Below are positions 7,196-13,216 of a stretch of 20,613 nt of DNA, piece after piece. The notes beneath the pieces are model-generated. The model searched no databases. It was not told where the DNA came from and saw nothing but the letters and a program-made list of their open reading frames with translations. Origin of the DNA: Ruminococcaceae bacterium UBA5891 (GTDB lineage: Bacteria > Bacillota > Clostridia > Oscillospirales > Acutalibacteraceae); the NCBI GenBank assembly GCA_002431945.1, contig DJET01000030.1, positions 50,941 through 71,553 on the forward strand, in the 5' to 3' direction. Numbering within the stretch: position 1 is the stretch's first letter; each line of letters opens with the position of its first letter. The translations under genes and the position numbers were made by a program.

Positions 7196-7979
7196 TTTCC
7201 TCTTCCTCCTTACGGCTGCGTACTGCAAGCAGGAAAATTATAATGCTAAGGGAGCAGACGGTAAGCACCGCCCACGGCATAACGCTTGAGGTATCGCCTG
7301 TTTTCGGGGAATTATCAAGGTTGCCTGTTTCCTCTACCCACCAGCGGAAGTCGGCAATCAGCTCCTTATTCTGATATTCATTGCCTACGCTTGTATCAAG
7401 ATACGCCGTAATTTCATAGTACAGCTCGTCTGCGGCAGATTGCCCGGACGCCAATTGGTGCGTAAGAGCTTCGGGCATATCCCGCATAAGTCCGTCGTAC
7501 ATTGTTTCACCCGTTGTCAGCAGTTTAACCCGTACCTTCAGCACTTCGGCTAATTTCTCATAACCGGCACGGACGGCGGCTTTGTAATGCACGGTAATTT
7601 TATCGTGATAGGAAACACGCACGCGAAAGTATTTTGTTTCGCTGTCGCCGGGAAGCATATTGCCAACCCAAAACGGCGTGTTTTCCTGCGGCTGTTTATT
7701 ATACAGTTCAATAGCTGCCGCTTTTCGCGTTTTATCGGCTGCCGCCTGTGCCGAGGATAAAGCGATATCGGAAGAGCCGTACTGCACCCCGCTTTGGCTG
7801 CTTTCGGGCTCGCCTGCATCGCCGCTTGGTGTGATAAGATTATCCGGCACTGTAACGGCGGCAGGCGCGCTCTTTGCCGTCTTGTTATATAGAAGCGTGC
7901 CGCCGAGCGCCGAAAGGCTTAATCCGAGCAGAACAGCCAGCACAATAATAACAATTTTAATTTTCTTATTCCGTTCCAC
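7188..7979 (-). CDS. Sortase-anchored (SPKTG) surface protein of the matrix operon
   Basis: 263 aa. An N-terminal hydrophobic segment at about 7-29 after a KK-rich start acts as signal sequence. A Ser/Ala-rich linker follows, then a beta-rich region at about 95-220 (NMLPGDSETKYFRVRVSY is the equivalent of the EPG-strand block in TasA-like domains). The C-terminus is a complete cell-wall sorting signal: SPKTG at 224-228, a hydrophobic span at about 233-253, and RSRKEEEE. SPKTG fits the (S/N)PxTG motif known for some clostridial sortases rather than classic LPXTG. No sortase is encoded in this window. As the only wall-anchored member of the operon it is a good candidate for tethering the matrix proteins, an inferred role analogous to TapA. 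It is 13 bp downstream of tetR. Confidence 0.85.
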   Translation of the reverse strand: MERNKKIKIVIIVLAVLLGLSLSALGGTLLYNKTAKSAPAAVTVPDNLITPSGDAGEPESSQSGVQYGSSDIALSSAQAAADKTRKAAAIELYNKQPQENTPFWVGNMLPGDSETKYFRVRVSYHDKITVHYKAAVRAGYEKLAEVLKVRVKLLTTGETMYDGLMRDMPEALTHQLASGQSAADELYYEITAYLDTSVGNEYQNKELIADFRWWVEETGNLDNSPKTGDTSSVMPWAVLTVCSLSIIIFLLAVRSRKEEEENG

Positions 7980-7992
7980 CCGTTTTCACTCC

Positions 7993-8601
7993 TTATCTGT
8001 TAAATTTATCCTGCCTTACATAGCTTTTCACAACGCTGAAAATCAGGTGAAAGGTTTTGGTTGCCGCGGTATCGTCGTCCTCCCTCGGCTTATCGATCTG
8101 CTTTGTTGCCTCGCCGAGCAGGGTATCAAGTATATGGTGCAGCACCAAACGCACATCTGCGGATTCGGGAAAAGCCGATTTCATTTTTTCAAAAAGTCCG
8201 GCATACCGTTCCATATGCTCCGCGCACGCATATTTCTGAAAGGACGAGGAATAATAGTAGCGGATATAAAAGGTAATGTCTTTGGGATGAGTCATAAGAT
8301 AATCCCAGCATTTTCTGAAAAGCACATGACAGCGCGATTCATAATCTATGCTGTCGTAGCGCAATACGGTGTAATTATCGAGAATCAGCCGCAAAAACTG
8401 CTCGTCAACATAGCCGAACGCCTTGGAAATTAAATCTTCCTTGTCTGAAAAGAAACGGTAGATGTACGCCACATTGATGCCGCAGGTTTTGCAAATGGCG
8501 TTAGTTGTGGTGTTTTCAAGACCGAGAGCCGCCACCGTTTCGATAGTACCCTCCATCAACTCCCGCTGTATGGCTGCGTTCTTATCTTCCTGCGGAAGCA
8601 T
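7993..8601 (-). CDS. TetR/AcrR family regulator, first gene of the operon
   Basis: 202 aa. The start is the ATG at 8601: AAAGGAG lies 9 nt upstream, while the in-frame ATG three codons earlier would abut that site. Residues about 13-58 form the TetR helix-turn-helix: ETVAALGLENTTTNAICKTC, then GINVAYIYRFFSDKEDLI. The remainder is the variable ligand/dimer domain, Tyr/Phe-rich around 105-130. It is the promoter-proximal gene of the surface operon, directly downstream of the left inverted repeat of the recombinase switch, so any transcript entering from the switch reaches it first. TetR proteins commonly repress their own operon, which would give a negative feedback layer on top of inversion; the target is not visible from sequence. 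Confidence 0.88.
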   Translation of the reverse strand: MLPQEDKNAAIQRELMEGTIETVAALGLENTTTNAICKTCGINVAYIYRFFSDKEDLISKAFGYVDEQFLRLILDNYTVLRYDSIDYESRCHVLFRKCWDYLMTHPKDITFYIRYYYSSSFQKYACAEHMERYAGLFEKMKSAFPESADVRLVLHHILDTLLGEATKQIDKPREDDDTAATKTFHLIFSVVKSYVRQDKFNR

Positions 8602-8652
8602 TTTCTGCATCTCCTTTGTTTAGCAATTACTTATGTAACTTCGGCTATAAGC

Positions 8653-8674
8653 TTTCATAGAGTTCAGCACTCTG
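8653..8674 (+). repeat. Left inverted repeat of the switch (IRL)
   Basis: 22 bp, the exact reverse complement of 10224-10245, with mismatches starting immediately on both sides. The centre AGAGTTCAGCACTCT is itself symmetrical: arms AGAGT and ACTCT around TCAGC. Short inverted arms around a small central overlap are what a tyrosine-recombinase crossover site looks like. It lies 51 bp upstream of the tetR start codon. Confidence 0.9.
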
Positions 8675-8712
8675 TTAAAGCTACGTCCAAACAGCGGTAA
8701 AACCGCGTTTTC

Positions 8713-8730
8713 TACCGTAAATACCGAAAA
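8713..8730. repeat. Candidate left arm-type sites of the recombinase
   Basis: TACCGTAAA and TACCGAAAA are tandem 9-bp repeats between the recombinase stop and IRL. Read on the minus strand, TTTTTCGGTAT resembles TTTTTCGACAT on the plus strand near IRR (10105-10115), so the two ends would carry inverted arm motifs. Just outside, 8696-8717 folds into a 9-bp stem with a two-base bulge and no T-run, a poor terminator. Function as arm sites is a guess. Confidence 0.3.
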
Positions 8731-8756
8731 ATGACACAATAGCTTGACTGCTAATA

Positions 8757-9881
8757 TCAAAATCCTACCGCCGCCAGCTTGTCCATATTTATTCGTTTTA
8801 ATTCCATTGACGAATGCACATACCGTTCCAGAGTAATGGTTGTTGTAGCGTGACCTAAAATTTCCGATAATGATTTTATTTCAAACCCAACCTCAACGGC
8901 GCGCGTAGCAAATGTATGCCTGAGCGTGTGCGCATGAACGCCGTTTAATTCACACTCATCGGTATATTTTTCGATGCGATACTGCAGGGTTCTCGGCTCC
9001 ATATACCTTTCGTTACCGGTAAGAACATATGCACCGGCATTTTTCACCTCAAAGCGGCGGCACAGCTCAAGGGTATAATCGGTAATCGGAATTGTACGCG
9101 CCGACGTGCTGCTTTTAGGCGAACCTATAACTATTCTTGTTTTGGTTTCCCCGTCTGCTTCGGTATTGTGCAGCCGTTGCAGACTTCCCGATATGCGTAT
9201 CGTTCTTTCCCTAAGGTTAATGTTCTCCCATTTAAGCGCACAAAGCTCCCCTATCCGCATTCCCGTAGTCATCATAAGCAATATCCCGAATTTACAGCAG
9301 TCAGTATCGTTTAATAAAAATTCTGCAAAACGGTTTTGCTCTTCGCAAGACAGCACCCGCATTTCCTTGCGAACTTCCTTCGGATAATTGATTTCTATCG
9401 TCGGAAATATTCCGGGAAACTGCAATGCGGTATATTTTAAAATACCGTGAAGCAGCGTTAAAATATCATGAACCGTTTTCACGGCAAGACCGTCGTTAAA
9501 CAACAGCTCTTTTGAAAAATCGTCTACTGTCCCCGTAGTAATTCCGAGCGGAAAGCACCCGCCTAATTTCGGTTTGATATGCTTTTCAAGAACGGTATCG
9601 TATTTGATATAGGTAGACTCCTTTATCCTGCTTTTGCGCAGCCGTAACCATTCGTCGCAGTAAAAGGCAAATCGGCGGCGGGAGCCCGATGAAGAGACAG
9701 GATTGCCGGATATCAGCGCCGCCTTATATTTCGTCACCTTTTCTTTTGCTTCCTTATATGTTTTTCCGTAGCAAAAGCCGTACTTTGCCTTACCTGACAG
9801 ATCATAGCCTTTAATATAACGGGCTTCCCACCGTCCGTCCTTTCTTTTAAAAATGTTTTCGCCTTTTCTCATAATAATCAC
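8757..9881 (-). CDS. Tyrosine recombinase (integrase family), likely invertase of the switch
   Basis: 374 aa from a GTG start at 9881, with GGAAGG 5 nt upstream; an ATG three codons later is the alternative. Residues about 8-55 are an arm-type DNA-binding domain (KRKDGRWEARY, then YKEAKEKV), about 70-160 the SAM-like core-binding domain, and 175-374 the catalytic domain. All active-site residues are present: Arg209 (TGMRIGEL), Lys256, His318 and Arg321 (HTLRHTF), His344 (LGHATT) and Tyr354 (ERYVH). It resembles Tn916/ICE-type integrases, but no element, excisionase or direct att repeats accompany it. Instead it sits between 22-bp inverted repeats, which points to site-specific inversion. As assembled it reads toward tetR with only a weak hairpin between, so low-level read-through into the matrix operon is possible. 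Its own promoter would lie in 9882-10080; a minus-strand TATACT at 10018-10013 is a weak candidate. Confidence 0.92.
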   Translation of the reverse strand: MIIMRKGENIFKRKDGRWEARYIKGYDLSGKAKYGFCYGKTYKEAKEKVTKYKAALISGNPVSSSGSRRRFAFYCDEWLRLRKSRIKESTYIKYDTVLEKHIKPKLGGCFPLGITTGTVDDFSKELLFNDGLAVKTVHDILTLLHGILKYTALQFPGIFPTIEINYPKEVRKEMRVLSCEEQNRFAEFLLNDTDCCKFGILLMMTTGMRIGELCALKWENINLRERTIRISGSLQRLHNTEADGETKTRIVIGSPKSSTSARTIPITDYTLELCRRFEVKNAGAYVLTGNERYMEPRTLQYRIEKYTDECELNGVHAHTLRHTFATRAVEVGFEIKSLSEILGHATTTITLERYVHSSMELKRINMDKLAAVGF

Positions 9882-9991
9882 CGTATCCTTCCAAGACGCA
9901 ACAAACAGTCGCCGATAAGCCGAACGTTATATTGCCGTGCTTAAGGTGCCGAAACGTGCGTCTTTATATTTTTCAGCGTAATCCGCCGATT

Positions 9992-10020
9992 TTCACTTAC
10001 CTAAATGCGAACAGTATAAT
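9992..10020 (+). promoter_or_regulatory. Possible second outward promoter in the switch
   Basis: TTCACT (9992-9997), 17 bp, TATAAT (10015-10020) on the plus strand. The -10 is perfect and the -35 is weak. It points the same way as the stronger promoter at 10165 and overlaps the minus-strand TATACT that may serve the recombinase, so the two directions could interfere. Confidence 0.35.
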
Positions 10021-10043
10021 TTTAGCGAATGAAACAAATGCGT

Positions 10044-10063
10044 TTTGACTGAATATTTGACTG
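10044..10063 (+). repeat. Direct repeats TTTGACTG x2 in the switch control region
   Basis: TTTGACTG at 10044-10051 and 10056-10063, 12 bp apart. The core TTGACTG also occurs at 8744-8750 beside the recombinase stop, and its reverse complement CAGTCAA lies inside the terminator stem (10269-10275). They could bind the recombinase, an accessory factor or the TetR protein. Confidence 0.35.
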
Positions 10064-10096
10064 CGAATAAAGATAAAACAGTAGCATTTACTTATG

Positions 10097-10115
10097 TTTC
10101 GACATTTTTCGACAT
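10097..10115 (+). repeat. Tandem repeats TTTCGACAT x2 in the switch control region
   Basis: TTTCGACAT at 10097-10105 and again at 10107-10115, a 10-bp period that puts both on the same DNA face. They lie 50 bp upstream of the outward promoter's -35. A related motif occurs inverted near IRL (8713-8730). Candidate arm-type recombinase sites or an operator; unproven. Confidence 0.4.
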
Positions 10116-10164
10116 ATATTGCCTCAAAGCGTTTCCGTTTTTTTAAAAAAACTTTCAATTATAC

Positions 10165-10193
10165 TTGATTTTTTTACCGATTGGTGTTATAAT
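10165..10193 (+). promoter_or_regulatory. Strong outward-facing promoter of the invertible segment
   Basis: TTGATT (10165-10170), exactly 17 bp, then TATAAT (10188-10193) with an upstream TG at 10185-10186 that makes an extended -10. An AT-rich run (10138-10164) precedes it like an UP element. Start of transcription would be near 10200, upstream of the right inverted repeat. As assembled, it reads only through IRR into the terminator at 10263-10296, with no gene in between. After inversion it would head the tetR-sipW-tasA operon with a leader of about 100 nt. Confidence 0.8.
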
Positions 10194-10223
10194 TTCTACG
10201 CTTAATTGATAGAACAGCTCTCG

Positions 10224-10245
10224 CAGAGTGCTGAACTCTATGAAA
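10224..10245 (-). repeat. Right inverted repeat of the switch (IRR)
   Basis: Exact 22-bp reverse complement of 8653-8674, with core AGAGTGCTGAACTCT. It lies 31 bp downstream of the promoter's -10 and 18 bp before the terminator stem. I found no third copy in the window. Confidence 0.9.
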
Positions 10246-10262
10246 AAAATCACATAAAATTT

Positions 10263-10296
10263 CAGCAGCAGTCAAGTGCGACTGCTGCTGTTTTTT
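10263..10296 (+). terminator. Terminator that blocks the switch promoter in the assembled orientation
   Basis: A perfect 11-bp stem (10263-10273 with 10280-10290), loop AAGTGC, and six Ts (10291-10296) on the plus strand. It lies outside the inverted repeats, so it stays in place when the segment flips. As assembled it would end the transcript from 10165-10193 after about 95 nt. In the flipped state it would instead sit downstream of the recombinase gene. No plus-strand gene precedes it as assembled, which is why it looks purpose-built for the switch. Confidence 0.88.
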
Positions 10297-10313
10297 AATG
10301 TACAAATCCGCAT

Positions 10314-10356
10314 AAAAAAAGCCCCTGCCATATCGGGTTACCGATATGGCAGGGGC
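10314..10356 (-). terminator. Terminator of the flavoprotein operon
   Basis: A perfect 16-bp stem (10321-10336 with 10341-10356), 4-nt loop GTTA, and a seven-T run on the minus strand (10314-10320). It lies 40 bp after the stop of the COG2509-type gene. The plus strand has only TTGCTTTG after the stem, so it is mainly a minus-strand terminator. Confidence 0.92.
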
Positions 10357-10396
10357 TTGCTTTGCTGTTTTATTTAAAGTATTGAAAATATGTTCC

Positions 10397-11989
10397 TTAA
10401 AGCCTTAGACGTTTTTCAGTCTGTTCGGTTGATTCCATAAGCTTTTCGGCGGTTTTAATTCCGTCTGTTGCGGCAGACATTATTCCACCTGCATATCCTG
10501 CGCCCTCGCCGCAGGGATAAAGACCTGAAAATCCTATGCTTTGCCCGTTTTCTCCCCTTACTATCCTCACGGGCGAAGAGCTGCGCGTTTCGGGTGCGGT
10601 AAGCACCGCGGCGCTGTCTGCAAAGCCTTTGATTTTGTTATCAAACAGCTTTATACCTGCTTTAAGGGAAGAAGCTATAAATTCGGGGAAAATCCTATTA
10701 AAATCGGCATAAGCAAAATCGGGTTTTACGGTAGGGGTTACCCTTGTTATTTCAAACGGTTTTTCAAAAACAAAATTTCCCACGGTGCTTACAGGCACCT
10801 TTCCGCACGCGGCACGGTATGCCGCGCGTTCGATCTTCTGCTGTAAAAGGCAGCCTGCAAGCACATCGTCGCCCTCAAGATCGGCAGGTTCTATGCCTAC
10901 AAGCACCGCGCTGTTGGCATTTTTGCCGTCGCGCCTGCTTTCGCTCATACCGTTTACCGCAATGCCGCCCTCTTCGCTTGAGGCGTTTATAACCTCTCCG
11001 CCGGGGCACATACAAAACGTGTATACTCCCCTGCCGTTTTCAAGGTGAACGGCAAGCTTGTAATCTGCCGCCCTTAACGCCTTATGGTCCGCAAAATCGC
11101 CGTAAAGCGCTTTATTTATATCGCTTTGCAAATGCTCTATTCTTACTCCCGCCGAAAACGGCTTTCTTATAAGCGGTATTTTATTTTGCTTTAGCATTAA
11201 AAAAGTATCGCGCGCGGAATGACCGGTGGCTAAAATAAGGCTTTCGCACGGTATTTCTTCACCGTTTACAACGGCGGCTTTAAGCACGCCGTTTTCAAAG
11301 CGCAGGTCTTCAAGCATTGCCGAAAAACGCACCCCGCCGCCTAACGCCGTTATTTCGTTTCGTATGCTTTTAACAACGTTTACAAGTATATCGGTTCCTA
11401 TATGCGGCTTTGCGTCGGTTAAAATACTTTCGGGTGCGCCGTGCTTTACAAACTCTTCAAGAACGGCTCGGCAGCGGCAGTCCTTAATTCCGGTATTAAG
11501 CTTACCGTCCGAAAAGGTGCCCGCTCCCCCTTCGCCGAACTGCACATTGGAATTAACGTTTAATTTCCCGCCGGAAAAAAAGTCTTTTACGTCCTTAGTG
11601 CGCGAATCCGCGTCCTTTCCCCTTTCGAGCACAACGGGTTCAAGCCCCGCGCGTGCAAGGGTAAGCGCCGCAAACATTCCGGCAGGACCGAAGCCTGCAA
11701 TAATCGGTCTTTTAAGCGGCTTGTTTACGGCTTTTTTCCATATATACGGTTTTGGTATAAAAACCTGAGCGTTTTTTGTCCTTTTTAAAAACGCGCCCTC
11801 GTTTTTTACCTCGGCTAAAACGGAACAGCAAAAATGCACGTTATTCTTATGCCGCGCGTCTACCGATTTTTTATAAAGAAAAACCGAAATTATATTTTTC
11901 TCATCGGTTTTAACAGCCTCTGCAACCGCCCGTTTAAGCAAAGAAAAATCCGTATCAAGCGGCAGCGCTATATTATTTATTAAAAGCAT
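10397..11989 (-). CDS. COG2509-type FAD-dependent dehydrogenase (NAD(P)/FAD oxidoreductase)
   Basis: 530 aa. An N-terminal domain of about 90 residues (start MLLINNIALPLDTDFSLLKR) precedes the FAD-binding Rossmann motif IIAGFGPAGMFAALTLARAG near 97-116, with LERG at about 123. The block NVQFGEGGAGTFSDGKLNTG (about 147-166) is the signature of the uncharacterised COG2509 dehydrogenases; LATGHSARDTF and, near the C-terminus, YPCGEGAGYAGGIMSAATDG complete the FAD site. The length fits the family. The substrate is unknown. AAGGAG lies 6 nt before the ATG, and the gene overlaps the upstream flavoprotein by 17 bp, so the two flavoenzymes are probably made together. It is the last gene of its cluster. 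Confidence 0.9.
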   Translation of the reverse strand: MLLINNIALPLDTDFSLLKRAVAEAVKTDEKNIISVFLYKKSVDARHKNNVHFCCSVLAEVKNEGAFLKRTKNAQVFIPKPYIWKKAVNKPLKRPIIAGFGPAGMFAALTLARAGLEPVVLERGKDADSRTKDVKDFFSGGKLNVNSNVQFGEGGAGTFSDGKLNTGIKDCRCRAVLEEFVKHGAPESILTDAKPHIGTDILVNVVKSIRNEITALGGGVRFSAMLEDLRFENGVLKAAVVNGEEIPCESLILATGHSARDTFLMLKQNKIPLIRKPFSAGVRIEHLQSDINKALYGDFADHKALRAADYKLAVHLENGRGVYTFCMCPGGEVINASSEEGGIAVNGMSESRRDGKNANSAVLVGIEPADLEGDDVLAGCLLQQKIERAAYRAACGKVPVSTVGNFVFEKPFEITRVTPTVKPDFAYADFNRIFPEFIASSLKAGIKLFDNKIKGFADSAAVLTAPETRSSSPVRIVRGENGQSIGFSGLYPCGEGAGYAGGIMSAATDGIKTAEKLMESTEQTEKRLRL

Positions 11990-13214
11990 TATTGCTCCTT
12001 TTCACAATATCAAAGGCGGCGCACATAGCGCTTGACCACGCCCATTTAAGGTTAAAGCCGCCGCAGTCGCCGTCTATATCAAGTATTTCCCCTATTGCGT
12101 AAAGCCCATTATATTCGCGGCTCATCATAGTATTACAGTCAAATCCGGAAGTATCAAGTCCGCCGCCCGTTACCTGCGAATTTATGTAGCCTGTGTTTCC
12201 CGTAACCTCAAAGCTCATATCCTTTAAAAGCGCGGTAATTTTTAAAATATCGGCTTTTTTAAGGCTTTCCGCTTTGTCGTTAAGCCTTAAGCCGGCGCTT
12301 TTAATTATAACCTGACCGAGCCGTTTATTAAGCATACCCGTAAAAAATTCGTCAAGCGTTCGGTTTTTAAGGCGCTTTGCACGGTTAAACAGCACTTCAG
12401 AAAGCATATTGAAATCCTTATTGCTTACAAGGTCAAGCGATACCGTAATATTTTTTTCACTGCCTACCGCACCCGAAAGCTGAAGTATGGGCGGACCGGA
12501 AAGCCCGTAATCGCAAAACAGCACCTCGCCGTATTCGCTTTTTAAAACCCTTTTGCCCTGCTTTAGGGCGGCTGACGCGTTAACCTTTATACCCTTAAGC
12601 TGCCGCACAATATCCGGCCTTGTTTTAAGCTGAACTATTGCGGGGTGCGTTTCAACGGTTTTAAAGCCCGCCTTTTTAAGCAATGCAAGCATACTGCCGT
12701 CGTTACCGAGCTTTTCCCCGCCCGATAAAAGCCCCGCGGCTATAACAATATTGTCTGCAAGAAAGCTCATATTACCGGCTATAACCTTGTATGAACCGCC
12801 CGATACCTGAATGTTTGTAACCTTTGTTTCGGTACAAACAACAACGCCGTATTCCTCGGCGGCAAAGCGCAGGCAATCCACCACGGAAGCCGCCTGCAAA
12901 GAGGCAGGGTAAGCCTTGTCCCCCTCATACACAAAGGGCACGCCTATACTGTTAAAAAAATCTTCACAGCACTTATTATCGTATTTTTGAAGGGCATAAA
13001 GGCAAAATTCGGGGTGAAGACCGTGGTATCTTTCAGCCGTTATGTTTTTATTGGTTATATTGCAGCGCCCGTTACCCGTTGCGGCTAATTTTTTTCCTAC
13101 GCGCGGCAGGCTCTCAAGCAGCCGCACCTTAAGGTTGGGCGCCGCCTTTTTAAGGGTTACCGCGGCGCACAGCCCCGCCGCGCCGCCGCCTATAATTATT
13201 ACATCGTCCCGCAT
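11973..13214 (-). CDS. HI0933/BaiN-type flavoprotein
   Basis: 413 aa. Dinucleotide fold DVIIIGGGAAGLCAAVTLKK at 4-23, then GRVGKK/ATGNGRCNITN (about 40-57), the defining motif of the HI0933 family (often annotated NAD(P)/FAD-dependent oxidoreductase or aminoacetone-oxidase-like). The C-terminus has VTGGGLDTS and GLYAIGEILDIDGDCGGFNL, the second FAD block. The family includes BaiN, a proposed bile-acid 7-dehydroxylation reductase, but general members have no settled substrate and nothing nearby suggests bile-acid genes. No strong ribosome-binding site precedes the ATG, and only 2 nt separate it from the stop of the phosphatase gene, so translation is likely coupled. Confidence 0.9.
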   Translation of the reverse strand: MRDDVIIIGGGAAGLCAAVTLKKAAPNLKVRLLESLPRVGKKLAATGNGRCNITNKNITAERYHGLHPEFCLYALQKYDNKCCEDFFNSIGVPFVYEGDKAYPASLQAASVVDCLRFAAEEYGVVVCTETKVTNIQVSGGSYKVIAGNMSFLADNIVIAAGLLSGGEKLGNDGSMLALLKKAGFKTVETHPAIVQLKTRPDIVRQLKGIKVNASAALKQGKRVLKSEYGEVLFCDYGLSGPPILQLSGAVGSEKNITVSLDLVSNKDFNMLSEVLFNRAKRLKNRTLDEFFTGMLNKRLGQVIIKSAGLRLNDKAESLKKADILKITALLKDMSFEVTGNTGYINSQVTGGGLDTSGFDCNTMMSREYNGLYAIGEILDIDGDCGGFNLKWAWSSAMCAAFDIVKRSNNAFNK

Positions 13215-13216
13215 TT

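Larger units (their letters stand above)
8653..10245. other. Putative invertible DNA switch carrying its own recombinase
   Basis: A 1.59-kb segment bounded by perfect 22-bp inverted repeats. It contains the recombinase gene (minus strand as assembled), a roughly 340-bp control region at 9882-10223, and an outward-facing promoter next to the right repeat. Inverted, rather than direct, repeats predict inversion instead of excision. Flipping would put promoter TATAAT about 100 nt upstream of the tetR start and would turn the recombinase gene toward the terminator at 10263-10296. As assembled, I find no good promoter between the recombinase stop and tetR. The arrangement is seen directly; the inversion and the ON/OFF interpretation are inferred. 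Confidence 0.75.

Noticed and set aside
8696..8717. Terminator of the recombinase gene
   Set aside because: The 9-bp stem with a bulge is not followed by a T-run on either strand.
8675..8756. A promoter for tetR in the assembled orientation
   Set aside because: I checked minus-strand hexamers between the recombinase stop and tetR, including TATAGC near IRL and TTGGAC or TTGATA as -35. None pairs with a partner at 16-18 bp.
8653..10245. Reading the integrase region as an integrated mobile element with att sites
   Set aside because: Integration leaves direct repeats at the ends, and these are inverted. There are no cargo, replication, conjugation or excisionase genes, only the recombinase and its control region.
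10200..10296. A regulatory small RNA gene
   Set aside because: Promoter and terminator would define a roughly 95-nt transcript, but the repeat and switch geometry explains them better. It remains possible as a by-product of the assembled orientation, so I did not list it as an ncRNA.
11973..13214. baiN of a bile-acid 7-dehydroxylation pathway
   Set aside because: The protein belongs to the HI0933/BaiN superfamily, but the neighbours are a phosphatase and another flavoprotein, with no other bai genes.
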